DNA of 64,000 nucleotides from Cliona cf. orientalis (taxonomy: Eukaryota; Porifera; Demospongiae; Clionaida; Clionaidae). The notes under the pieces were generated by a model. The model did no database searches. It was not told the DNA's origin and worked only from the letters and a program-made list of their open reading frames with translations. The stretch covers positions 2,418,001 to 2,482,000 of the forward strand of contig OZ005695.1 of assembly GCA_963930775.1 (NCBI GenBank), written 5' to 3'. Each line of letters begins with the position of its first letter. The first letter of the stretch is position 1. Positions 22,892-38,800 of the stretch are shown here, piece by piece. The position numbers and the translations under genes were made by a program.

Positions 22892-25800
22892 ATGATGATG
22901 TGGTATGCTTCACTGATACTTGCCTTGCTTAGCATCCAAGTCATCTGTGGTGGTAGTGTTCTACATCACATTACACCTTCATCAAATCTTGACTGCCCCA
23001 TCGATGAATATTGCCTCAACTTTTCCACTTTTGCTGCAAATGCAAACAATCACACTGACTCCAAAGATACAGCACTCGTACTCGAATTTTTGGTTGGAAA
23101 TCACATTCTTGACTCGGACTTTTCCATATCGAACATCACTTTTCTCAGATTGTCAACAAATTCCTCAAATATTTCCACCATTACATGCAGTCGCAAAGCT
23201 CTTAATATGAGATTTGCTGACATTGCAGAAATAGAGATCCAAAATTTGAATTTTGTTGACTGTGGTATTATGTTACAATCTGTGAGGCAATTTGTTTTGG
23301 AGGATTCCAGCTTTCATGCTACAAAATTCAATGGTTATGGCTCCTCAGCACTTCAGCTGAATCAGATTTATGCGGCTACCATCTTCAGCAGCTCATTCAC
23401 CTTCAATAGTCATGACATTAAAGTAGGTACAATTATTGATTCAGGTTTTCAGAGTAGCAGGGGTGGCGGAGCTTTGGCTGTTATCGAAAGCAATCTTGAA
23501 ATCTCCCAGAGCCAATTTATTGGCAACACTGCCGGGCTGGGTGGAGCAATACTCGTAGAGAGAAATAGTAATGTTGCTATCAATGACTCGCTATTTGATA
23601 ACAATAGTGCTGGGTCTTGCAACGGCTTCAACTGTTACGGTGGAGCTCTGCATATTGATAGAGGTAGTACAGTCACAGCTTATAATAACACCTTTTTAAA
23701 CAATACATCTGAGTTTCATGGAGGAGCCATTGCAGTCTTCCAATCGACTTATGTAGACATTCATAATGTGTTTTACTACAATCGAGCATATTATCGTAGA
23801 GGAGGTGTAGTATATGAATTCATCAGTGGCATGGCAAGCCACTGTAGTAGCAATGGAATAGGTGGCAATGGAGCAGCCATATTTGCTCAAAATAACTCCC
23901 AAATAATGCTAGTAAACAGCCGCTTTAGTGACAATTATGCAGAAAATAATGGTGGAGTAATATCAGCTTTTTTCAACTGCACCATTACAGCACATAACAG
24001 TTCTTTCAAAAACAACTATGCATTCATAGAGGCTGGTGTCATATATGCTATTACAAGCTGCTACATTAGTTTAAACAGGTGCTCCTTTATTGGAAATAGG
24101 GCAGCATATGGAGGCGTCATGTATGCAGAAGAGGACAGTAGAGTTACGGTAGATAGCTGTAATTTTGACAGTAACTTGGCTACTCAAGATGTAGGAGCGC
24201 TTATAGTTATACAAAGTAACATCACTCTTGCTAAGAGCTCCTTTACCAATAATACTGCGTATAATGATGTAGGAGTGCTATATGCAACACTGTTTGATAT
24301 TGTCATCAATGATAGCTCTTTTCAGGACAATAAAGCTGGCTCAGCTGGTGGTATCATGTACATTTATTCTTTTGGTAGGCTTGCAATCACTAACAGTTCT
24401 TTTCTCAATAATAAAGCTGACTTTGATGGAGGGGTTGCTTTAGTTGACGACTTCAGCCATGTTAGTTTTGAAAATTGTACATTTTTCAATAACACAGCAT
24501 TTGAAGGAGGAGTAATATTCATACGTAACGTATATTTTGAAGACTTTGGTAGTACATACATTGGCAATAGGGCGTCCATAGATGGAGGTGTCATAGCACT
24601 GAGTAAGGGTCATGTCAAGATAAGATCGAGCACTTTCATCAATAACACAGCAAAAATTAATGGTGGAGTACTTCACACTCCTATTCACCGTTTCGTGCAT
24701 ACTATACTATTCGAAGAGAATACCTTTGATGGTAACAAGGCCGAGAGAGGAGGGGTTATTGCTCTATTTAACCAGGACAATATAGAACTAATACGAAACA
24801 CTTTCAGTTTCAACAAAGCACTAGATGGTGGAGTTGTATATTTACACACTGGAAATATCATCACTATTGAGGGTGGAAATTTCTCTAACAACTCGGCTAG
24901 TAATGGAGGGGTAATTCATTTGGTAGAGCAAAACTCTTTGACGATCAGGAATAGCATGCTAAATTTCAATTCAGCTACAAACAGTGGTGGTGTGCTTTAC
25001 TCATTACTGCATAACGAAATTTATTTTAATGGCAGTAGCTGTTTTTCTATTGGGAATCAAGCTCACAGCGGCGGAGTGATACATGCAAATGGTAGCAGCG
25101 TGACCCTAATAAGTCAAACTCTTGTAATGGAAAATAATAGAGCAGCGGATGCTGGAGGAGCTGTATACTTATCTAATACCAATCTCACATTCTCTAATGC
25201 AGGAGATAATACCATTGTCAAGAACACTGCTAAAACCGGTGGAGCATTATTTGCCGTCAAAAGCAGTGTAAGTGTTCAAAGCAATAGTCTACTGATAGCA
25301 AATAATACGGCAATGGGAAATGGAGGTGGCATGTGGTTCTCTCAAAGCCAGCTTACTCTCTTTGGTGGCATCAACGAGCTAGCTGAAAATGAAGCAGTAA
25401 TTAATGGTGGAGGTGTGTATGCTAGTCAAAGCCGTGTGATCACAATAACCAATAGTTTCACCCAAATGTCCTCCAATACGGCGATTCTTGCTGGAGGTGG
25501 TATGTACCTCACATCGAGTGCCTTGGAGATAGAACAGAACACTTTGTCCATTACTGAGAATAGGGCTGTCAAAGGAGCAGGGGGAGGACTCCATGCGTCC
25601 AATTCTTCCATCACGATCGAAGGAGTACTTCACTGTGCTAACAACCAAGCAAAGAATGGAGGAGGATTCAGCTTGGAGAAATACGCTAGACTCTACGGAA
25701 AGTCAGCCAAGAATGATAGCATCGCTTTCTTCTCAAATGCAGCTAGTGATCACGGTGGAGCACTATACATCAATGATGAGACCAACCCAGATATGTGTGC

Positions 25801-28126
25801 AGTAGATCCTCTACAAAGGCGATCGTCAGGGATGGAATATTGCTTTCTAAATAGTTATTCCCCGTTCTTTAACACTTCTGGTAACTCTGCAGGAATGTCA
25901 GGCTCCACTCTATTTGGAGGACTACTAGACAGATGCATAATAAAGCCTCAATTCTACAAGACTGCTATTTCTGGACTCGATGCCTTTCAAAAACTTAGTA
26001 ATGTGGAGTCAGATACGATTAGTTCTCACCCAGTTCGGATGTGCTTCTGTCGAGATTTTCAACCGGACTGTGATTATCAACCAGAACCTATTCAGGTTCA
26101 AAGACAGAAAGCATTTTCAGTGCAGCTCATTGCATACGATCAAGTCAATCACACAACCAAAGCCACAGTTGAATCTTCTCTGATGTCATTGGCTGGTGGA
26201 CTTGGGGAAGGTCAAGGTACTCAGCAAATTATTGACGGAGAGTGTACCAAGCTAGAGTTTACTCTGTTCTCCCCACTGGACTCTGAAGAGCTCACGCTCT
26301 CTTTGAAAAGCCCATGCCCTAATGTAACGGGTGTCTCAAAAAGAAGCGTTAGAATTGAAGTCATATGCAAGTGTCCAATTGGATTCCAACTTTCTAATAG
26401 TGCCAATGAAACGGCTTGTGTGTGCACTTGTGATGATATACTACAGCCGTATACCAGGAGCGAATGCAATGCATCGAAACAATCCATAATAAGAAGGGAC
26501 GAATTTTGGATCACCTTTATCAATCAAACCAACGCAAGTGGCTACCAGATCTACCCTTACTGCCCCTTTGATTACTGTCGTCCACCTTCAGACCAGGTCA
26601 GTGTCAACTTAAACGTCCCTCACGGTTCCGATGCCCAGTGTGCAGCGCACCGCTCAGGTACTCTCTGTGACAGTTGTGAACCTGGATACAGTATATCTCT
26701 TGGTAGTTCACATTGCCTACAGTGTCCATCCCACTGGCCTTGGCTAGTAGCTACGATTGCTGTAGTGTTCATCCTATCAGGTATGGCGTTAGTAGCCTTT
26801 CTGCTGGTTCTCAATCTAACCGTTGCTATAGGAACTCTCAATGCTATAATCTTCTATGCTAACGTGATAGCTGCGAGCAGGAGTGCACTGTTTCCATTAA
26901 AGCCGAGCTTTGCCTCTATATTCATCTCATTTCTAAACTTTGACCTTGGATTTGACATGTGCTTCTTTGACGGAATGGACACGTATGTTAAGACATGGCT
27001 CCAATTGGCCTTTCCAGCATACATTATCATACTTGTAGCTCTAATTATCAAGCTCAGTTATCACTATACCTTGTTTGGATGTCTCATTGGAAAGAAAGAC
27101 CCAGTGGCAACCCTAGCTACACTAATCTTACTCTCCTATACCAAGCTCCTACAGACTATAATCACTTCTTTCTCATCGGCTACTCTATCTTATCCAGATG
27201 GCTCAAGGAATGTCATTTGGCTTCCCGATGCTACCATTGGATACTTCACTACCAAGCATGCTGTGCTGTTTTGCACAGCCATTCTTATTCTCTTACTTGG
27301 ACTTGTCTACACCTTCTTGCTTTTCACATGGCAGTGGATGTTTCGCCTTCCGGGTAAACATGTCAAGTGGTTAAAAAATCCAAAATTGAATGCGTTTTTG
27401 GAGGTCTACCTTGTTCCATATACTCCAAAGCATAGATACTGGACAGGCTTGCTACTGTTGGTTCGAGTGATCCTCTATCTCGTTTCAGCGTTCAATCCTT
27501 CCGGGGACCCCAGGATAACTCTTTTGTCTACAGCCTTCATCACGAGTGCCCTATTCTTTTACATTGCCATGCATGGTGTCCGGATGTACAAAAACTGGTA
27601 CATCAATGCTTTGGAGACGCTCACATACTTTAACGTCATTGCAGTATCTGTAATTACCCTATACTCACTTGGGAGTAGCGAAATCAACCAGAGAGCAGTT
27701 ACTAATGTGTCTGTTGCAGTAACTTTTGCTCAGCTGTTGGCAGTCATTATCTATCACTGCTTTAAAAACACAATGCTTTCAAACATTTGGAAGACTAAAA
27801 TCTACCAAAAACTATCAAAAAAATTTCAAGGAATAGTTGACACTAACATCAATCAGATTAATGATCATGAGGTACTACCTATACACCAGCGACGCCAAAT
27901 CAACACCATCGACCACAACTCCCCATCAATCCACTCAGAACCAGCTGCTAAGCCAACCCAGTCCATTATAGAGCCACCAAGCCCTCGCTCAGTCTCAGCA
28001 GCACCACAAACGTCAATGGAAAAAGTAATAGAAGTTCAGGAGCAGGAAACAGCACCATGTCAACGGCCAATAGATCCTGCTACTGGAGATAATGAGTATT
28101 CTATCGATCACATAGAAATCCAATGA
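22892..28126 (+). CDS. Intronless PMP-repeat beta-helix / multi-TM receptor-like protein 4 (1744 aa)
   Basis: Signal peptide at the MMMWYASLILALL start. An in-frame ATG 10 codons upstream (22862) is not shared by the duplicate, so 22892 is preferred. The ectodomain of about 1280 residues consists largely of short repeats with the paired signals GGA[IVL] and F..N.A, as in Chlamydia-type polymorphic membrane protein repeats that form parallel beta-helices. A cysteine module follows (CPFDYC, then SGTLCDSCEPGYS). From about residue 1282 come some nine membrane helices, with LNLTVAIGTLNAIIFYANV and HRYWTGLLLLVR. The roughly 100-residue Pro/Ser/Gln-rich tail is probably cytosolic. Intronless in the coding region; a 5' UTR intron is plausible (22641 to 22823), since both splice sites are also present in the duplicate. 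Role probably surface recognition or adhesion (inference). Confidence 0.87.
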   Translation: MMMWYASLILALLSIQVICGGSVLHHITPSSNLDCPIDEYCLNFSTFAANANNHTDSKDTALVLEFLVGNHILDSDFSISNITFLRLSTNSSNISTITCSRKALNMRFADIAEIEIQNLNFVDCGIMLQSVRQFVLEDSSFHATKFNGYGSSALQLNQIYAATIFSSSFTFNSHDIKVGTIIDSGFQSSRGGGALAVIESNLEISQSQFIGNTAGLGGAILVERNSNVAINDSLFDNNSAGSCNGFNCYGGALHIDRGSTVTAYNNTFLNNTSEFHGGAIAVFQSTYVDIHNVFYYNRAYYRRGGVVYEFISGMASHCSSNGIGGNGAAIFAQNNSQIMLVNSRFSDNYAENNGGVISAFFNCTITAHNSSFKNNYAFIEAGVIYAITSCYISLNRCSFIGNRAAYGGVMYAEEDSRVTVDSCNFDSNLATQDVGALIVIQSNITLAKSSFTNNTAYNDVGVLYATLFDIVINDSSFQDNKAGSAGGIMYIYSFGRLAITNSSFLNNKADFDGGVALVDDFSHVSFENCTFFNNTAFEGGVIFIRNVYFEDFGSTYIGNRASIDGGVIALSKGHVKIRSSTFINNTAKINGGVLHTPIHRFVHTILFEENTFDGNKAERGGVIALFNQDNIELIRNTFSFNKALDGGVVYLHTGNIITIEGGNFSNNSASNGGVIHLVEQNSLTIRNSMLNFNSATNSGGVLYSLLHNEIYFNGSSCFSIGNQAHSGGVIHANGSSVTLISQTLVMENNRAADAGGAVYLSNTNLTFSNAGDNTIVKNTAKTGGALFAVKSSVSVQSNSLLIANNTAMGNGGGMWFSQSQLTLFGGINELAENEAVINGGGVYASQSRVITITNSFTQMSSNTAILAGGGMYLTSSALEIEQNTLSITENRAVKGAGGGLHASNSSITIEGVLHCANNQAKNGGGFSLEKYARLYGKSAKNDSIAFFSNAASDHGGALYINDETNPDMCAVDPLQRRSSGMEYCFLNSYSPFFNTSGNSAGMSGSTLFGGLLDRCIIKPQFYKTAISGLDAFQKLSNVESDTISSHPVRMCFCRDFQPDCDYQPEPIQVQRQKAFSVQLIAYDQVNHTTKATVESSLMSLAGGLGEGQGTQQIIDGECTKLEFTLFSPLDSEELTLSLKSPCPNVTGVSKRSVRIEVICKCPIGFQLSNSANETACVCTCDDILQPYTRSECNASKQSIIRRDEFWITFINQTNASGYQIYPYCPFDYCRPPSDQVSVNLNVPHGSDAQCAAHRSGTLCDSCEPGYSISLGSSHCLQCPSHWPWLVATIAVVFILSGMALVAFLLVLNLTVAIGTLNAIIFYANVIAASRSALFPLKPSFASIFISFLNFDLGFDMCFFDGMDTYVKTWLQLAFPAYIIILVALIIKLSYHYTLFGCLIGKKDPVATLATLILLSYTKLLQTIITSFSSATLSYPDGSRNVIWLPDATIGYFTTKHAVLFCTAILILLLGLVYTFLLFTWQWMFRLPGKHVKWLKNPKLNAFLEVYLVPYTPKHRYWTGLLLLVRVILYLVSAFNPSGDPRITLLSTAFITSALFFYIAMHGVRMYKNWYINALETLTYFNVIAVSVITLYSLGSSEINQRAVTNVSVAVTFAQLLAVIIYHCFKNTMLSNIWKTKIYQKLSKKFQGIVDTNINQINDHEVLPIHQRRQINTIDHNSPSIHSEPAAKPTQSIIEPPSPRSVSAAPQTSMEKVIEVQEQETAPCQRPIDPATGDNEYSIDHIEIQ

Positions 28127-28852
28127 GGACCAATAATTATTACTAAAGTCTGGATAATTCCACCATGGTTGAAGAAATGTAGCTAGTGCTAGTAATATTA
28201 TTATAACCTTTGCACCCTAGTATACTAATTAAAATTGATTATTATTCATACCCCAGGCCACTTTGTGCATTGATCAAACACTGCATTCTTAAATTATCTA
28301 TCAGCAGGAAAAAGTTAACACAACCATATGATATTAGCTAATTATTATATATAAATTCAGCAACATTTAATGTACAAATCAATTATAAATCAAAAAGGGG
28401 GGATAAAGGTGTTTGCTGCATGAATGGATACAATGAGTTTGCAGTTCTAAAACAAACAAACTGAGCAGAGGGTGTTGATAACGATGGCAAAATGTGTGTC
28501 ATTTATTTTTCAAACATAAGTTCACTAAATTAACACAGATTGAGAGAGAGGGGGGAGGGGGGCTGCTACCCCCTGACGGCTATATTATTATAATTTAGCC
28601 ATCATCAGCTCTGTAAAGTCTAAGGCCACTTGCAAGGCTAAGACCAAATACAAATCAGCTGACGTATTCTCTAAAAAGTTACTTAAACACACAGTCAGTA
28701 CCTACTCTCTCTCTGTTTCTCTAGCTTGCTACAGCTGTATACACACAGTGGGTTGTGCTCACTGATGTATAGACACAGTTTATGACTTTTACTGTAGCAC
28801 AAGTTCTAGTCGTTTGGTTATTTGATGTATATTTCCTCTGCAGTATTGTATG
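28127..28852. other. Convergent 3' region between receptor gene 4 and the SMG1 fragment
   Basis: No gene seen. It holds the 3' flank of the receptor and the 3' flank of SMG1, including a G-rich patch at 28540-28580. The same sequence is repeated at 40852-41562 with small indels. Confidence 0.5.
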
Positions 28853-33446
<4,594 letters not shown>

Positions 33447-33885
33447 TCGTCAATCACTCCATAATATGTACATATTATAAGAATTGATCATGCGTTGTAT
33501 TTGATTAACTACGGTAGTCATTGTTGGTACACTATAATGTACATGTACATGTACGTGTAATTTGTACAGTTGGTGTATTTATACTAATACCTTTTTGGAT
33601 GTTCTCATGCATTCCTAGTAATTCACTTCATACATGTACATATGACATTATATGATGTCGCTACACAATACATCTCGAGCCTCTGTGACAAAATAAAAGC
33701 TCCATCCTGTGAGCTCCCCTACAGTACTTACTGTACATCAGTACCTGTTCTATTGTACCCATCACAGTCGTACATTATGTGTGCTATCGCATCATTATTG
33801 CCAATGCCACTACTTCCTATGTACGTTTACATGACATTGTACATGTACATGTACAACATAATGATAGTTCGGGCTTACTCAATTC

Positions 33886-35085
33886 AGCCAATTCCAACTA
33901 TCAGAGTCTGGATTTCTATTCCTCTATCTCGCCCCTGGTGGGACTGATCCAGTGGTGTGTCATTAGCCCCTTAACGACAGGGCTCAACCTCTACGGCCAG
34001 CAAAAACCCCGCAAGGGGGACCCAAGATCTCCTTCTCTAAAATCCCCCGGGATCATCACTGACCCCTTTAATTATCACCCGGAAAAAGTGGTGGCGAGTA
34101 AATCGTCACATCCAAAAGACTTCACGACATTAATGGCTGATCTTCATGCTAATCTCTTATCTCTTCTTCTCTCTGGCCTCTACCAGCCTCCCATACAGCT
34201 GATGGGAAAGCGCGGCCACATACTCACTGGAAATGATGTGAGAGATATTGTATCGGCTCTGCTGGGATTTAAAGAGAAGCTCTCGTCGTCAAGTGAACAG
34301 TCTCGGACTGTGCTGTCATCGCTGGGGTCTTTGGTGGACGAGAGCGTTGAGAGATTAGCACAGTTCTTGCAGATTTTGCTCTCCACTCGTCTGTTGTCCA
34401 TCAAGCAAGGTACGTATACATTAATTGTGTACATGTACATGTACATAATAAAATAAATATATCAAATAGAAAGGAAACTTAAAGCACAGTTTCAATTTTG
34501 AGAAAATCAACAGTTATTGTTAAAGGACCATTTCTGTTTGTTACCTCAATATCACAGAGGCATATGTACATGTACATAATAAAGTAAATGTATCAAATAA
34601 AAAGGAAACTTAAAGCACAGTTTCGATTTTGACAAAATCAACAGTTACTATCAAAGGACCATTTCTGTTTATTACCTCAATATCCAACTTGCATGCTCTC
34701 TACAGATCGTCGCATACTTGTATACCGGAGTAGCTATTACCACATACACAGAGTAAATCCACTACACATCGAGTACATTGCATGGTACTACTTTTGTATT
34801 AAAATTTAACATAGTTGTGAGTGTATTTGTAGCAGACCAGTGTAGCTTTAGCCTTAAACACAGAGGCATACTGCAGCTGTGTTTACAGTACAATTATACT
34901 GCAGTGTGGACTGCATTTTTTGGGTGTAAAATGGTTATCATACATACTTCTACACGTACACACACGTTCATTTCTGCAATGCATGCACACAGATGACGAG
35001 CTTGCGTCACTGACCTCTGGCTTACCCAAGAACAGACTGCTACAAGTAGTCGTATCCGGTAACACTAGACCAACTAAGAAATAAT
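33886..35085 (+). pseudogene. INTS15: INTS15 3' fragment (truncated exon 6 and exon 7), unit B
   Basis: The segment from about 33874 to 34410 matches INTS15 exon 6 from SANSNYQSLDFY to the donor. A last-exon copy at 34994-35085 encodes DELASLTSGLPKNRLL and ends PTKK plus stop. About 330 bp present in unit A (roughly 19895-20220), including the exon 6 acceptor and its first ~150 bp, are missing, and no upstream INTS15 exons exist here. The remaining frame is intact, with two amino-acid differences from the complete gene in exon 6 (E to K, M to V) against about ten silent changes. It cannot encode a normal subunit. Confidence 0.85.
34430..34690. repeat. Local tandem duplication (~135-bp period) in the INTS15 fragment intron
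   Basis: Two copies of a segment containing GGAAACTTAAAGCACAGTTT and AAAGGACCATTTCTGTTT, at about 34430-34560 and 34566-34690. Unit A has a single copy near 20810-20940. Confidence 0.8.
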
Positions 35086-35889
35086 AGAGTACTATTATTA
35101 TAGGTACATATATTATTATCAATTTTCGTATGCACAATCATAACAGTGAGTACATCTTTTTTTTTCCACATTATACTACAATGTATTCAAGGCTCTATGC
35201 ACTGCATGACATTGTATTCACTATAATTACTGGAATAAAAATAACAATTCCGCATTTTTTTTATAGATACATGTATCATAATGAAATTTAATAGGAGTGG
35301 TATACATACCAGACTCGAAAGATGACTAAGTAATGTGTTATTGATTGCTTGATGATGATCATTTCCCACCCATGATGTATAAGCATGTTGTATATTATAT
35401 ATATATACACCCTGGCAACTAGTCAATATCTTTTTTTAAAGTTATTGCATAATACGTTATTATCCTGTACATGACCGGACATAATAATTATTACACTGAC
35501 TGGATGTAGCTATAAAGCTGTAGCTACAAGTAACTGCTTATACTCCAGTACAGCACCCTAACAACACTCTGCAGTCTAGCTCATGCTATTATAGTTATTC
35601 AACTTTCAAGTCAAGTCAAGTCATTTCACGTACTCTTAGACTACTGCAAATTCAATCAAAAGCCTTGGTTATTGCAATTGCCCCAAGCTCCAACAATTAG
35701 GTATGATACAATTAATTATTATAGAAGAGTAGTGCTTGTAGACAATAATTATTATGGGAATAATTGGCTTTTATTGCTCTAATAATGTATGGAAATCTAT
35801 TCTTTTATTTACCAGTATAGGTTCAAAATCACATTGAGAATTTCATTGATCTCCTTAATTGTGCATGCGCAGCTTCCTGCCTCAGCCGC

Positions 35890-38800
35890 ATGATGATGTG
35901 GTATGCTTCACTGATACTTGCCTTGCTTGGCTTCCAAGTCATCTGTGGTGGTAGTGTTCTACATCACATCACACCTTCATCAAGTCTTGACTGCCCCATT
36001 GATGAATATTGCCTCAGCCTTTCCACTTTTGTTGCAAATGCAAACAACCACACTGACTCCAAAGATACAACACTCGTACTTGAATTTTTGGCTGGAAATC
36101 ACATTCTTGACTCGGACTTTTCCATATTGAACATCACTTTTCTCAGATTGTCAACAAATTCCTCAAATATTTCCACCATTACATGCAGTCGCAATGCTCT
36201 TATGAGATTTGCTGACATTGCAGAAATGGAGATCCAAAATTTGAATTTTGTCGATTGTGGTATGATGGTACAATCTGTGAGGCAATTTGTTTTGGTGGAT
36301 TCCAGCTTTCACGCAACAAATGGTTATGGCTCCTCAGCACTTCAGCTGAATCAGATTTATGCGGCTACCATCATCAGCAGCTCATTCACCTTCAACAGTC
36401 ATGATATTAAAGTAGGTGCTTACAGTATTAATATCGATTCAGGTTTTCAGAGTAGCAGGGGTGGTGGAGCTTTGGCTGTTATCGAAAGCAATCTTGAAAT
36501 CTCCCAGAGCCAATTTATTGGCAACACTGCAGGGCTGGGTGGAGCAATACTCCTAGAGAGAAATAGTAATGTTGCTATCAACGACTCGTTATTTGCTAAC
36601 AATAGTGCTGGGTCTTGCGATGGCTTCAACTGTTACGGTGGAGCTCTGTATATTGATAGCAGCAGTGGAATAGGTGGCAATGGAGCGGCCATATTTGCTC
36701 AACATAACTCCCAAATAACGCTAATAAACAGCCTCTTTAGTGAGAATTATGCAGAAAAAGATGGTGGAGTAATATCAGCTTTTTTCAACTGCACCATTAC
36801 GGCACATAACAGTTCTTTCAAAAACAACTATGCATTCATAGAGGCTGGTGTCATATATGCTTTTATAAGCTGCTATATTAGTTTAAACAGGTGCTTCTTT
36901 ATTGGAAATGAGGCAGCATATGGAGGCGTCATGTATGCAGAAGCGGGCGGTCAAGTTACGGTAGAAAGCTGTAGTTTTGACAGTAACTTTGCTACTCAAG
37001 AGGCAGGAGTGCTATGTGCAACGCAATTTGATATTGTTATCAACGATAGCTCTTTTCAGGACAATATAGCTGGCTTAGCTGGTGGTGTCATATACAGTTA
37101 TTATTTTGGCAGCCTTGCAATCAGTAATAGTTCTTTTCTCAATAATAAAGCCAACTTTGATGGAGGGGTTGCTCTTGCTTATGACTTCAGCCATGTTAGT
37201 TTTGAAAATTGTATGTTTTTCAATAATGCAGCTTTCGAAGGAGGAGTAATATTCATAGTTAACGCATATTTTGAAGATTTTGGTAGTACATACATTGGCA
37301 ATAGGGCATACATAGATGGAGGTGTCATAGCACTGAATAAGGGTCATATCAAGATATGTATAAAATCGAGCACTTTCATCAACAACACGGCAAAAAATAA
37401 TGGTGGAGTACTTCACACTCCTTTCGTGCATACTATACTATTCAAAGAGAATACCTTTGATGGTAACAAGGCCAAGAGGGGAGGGGTTATTGCTCTATTT
37501 AACCAGGACAATTTAGAACTAATACAAAACACTTTCAGTTTCAACAAAGCACTAGATGGTGGAGTTGTATATTTACACACTGGAAATATTGTCAATATTG
37601 AGGGTGGAAGTTTCTCTAACAACTCGGCTATTAATGGAGGGGCAATTCATTTAGTAGAGCAAAACTCTTTGACGATCAGGAATAGCATACTAAATTTCAA
37701 TTCAGCTAAAAACAGTGGTGGTGTGCTTTATTCATTACTGCATAACAAAATTTACATTAATGGTAGTAGCTGTTTTTCTATCTGGAATCAAGCTCACAGT
37801 GGCGGAGTGATACATGCCAATGGTAGCAGTATCAATCTACTAAGTCAAACTCTTGTTATGGAAAATAATAGAGCAGCGGATGCTGGAGGAGCTGTATACT
37901 TGTCTAATACCAACCTCACATTCTCTGATGCAGGAGATAATACCATTGTCAAGAACACTGCTAGAACCGGTGGAGCATTATTTGCTGTCAAGAGCAGTGT
38001 AATTATTCAAAGCAATAGTCTATTGATAGCAAATAATACGGCAATGGGAAATGGAGGTGGCATGTGGCTGTCTCAATGCCAGATTACTCTCTTTGGTGGC
38101 ATCAACGAGCTAGCTGAAAATGAAGCAGCAAATGGTGGAGGTGTGTATGCTAATCAAAGCCGTGTGATCACAATAGCCAATAGTTTCACCCGAATGTCCT
38201 CTAATACGGCGATTCTTGCTGGAGGTGGTATGTACCTCACATCCAGTGCCTTGGAGATAGAACAGAACACTTTATTCATTACTAAGAATAGGGCTGTCAA
38301 AGGAGCAGGGGGAGGACTCCATGCTTCCAATTCTTCCATCACGATCGAAGGAGTGCTTCACTGTGCTAACAATCAAGCAAAGAACGGAGGAGGATTCAGC
38401 TTGGAGAGATACACTAGACTCCATGGAAAGTCAGCCAAGAATGATAGCATCGCTTTCTTGTCAAACACAGCTAGTGATCACGGTGGAGCACTATACATCG
38501 ATGATGAGACCAACCCCGATATGTGTGCAGTAGATCCTCTACAAAAGCCATCGTCAGGGATGGAATATTGCTTTCTAAATAGTTATTCCCCGTTCTTTAA
38601 CACTTCTGGTAACTCTGCAGGAGTATCAGGCTCTACTCTATTTGGAGGACTACTAGACAGATGCATAATAAAGCCTCAATTCTGCAAGACTGCTATTTCT
38701 GGACTAGATGCCTTTCAAAAGCTTAGTAATGTGGAGTCAGATACGATTAGTTCTCACCCAGTTCGGATGTGCTTCTGTCGAGATTTTCAACCACACTGTG

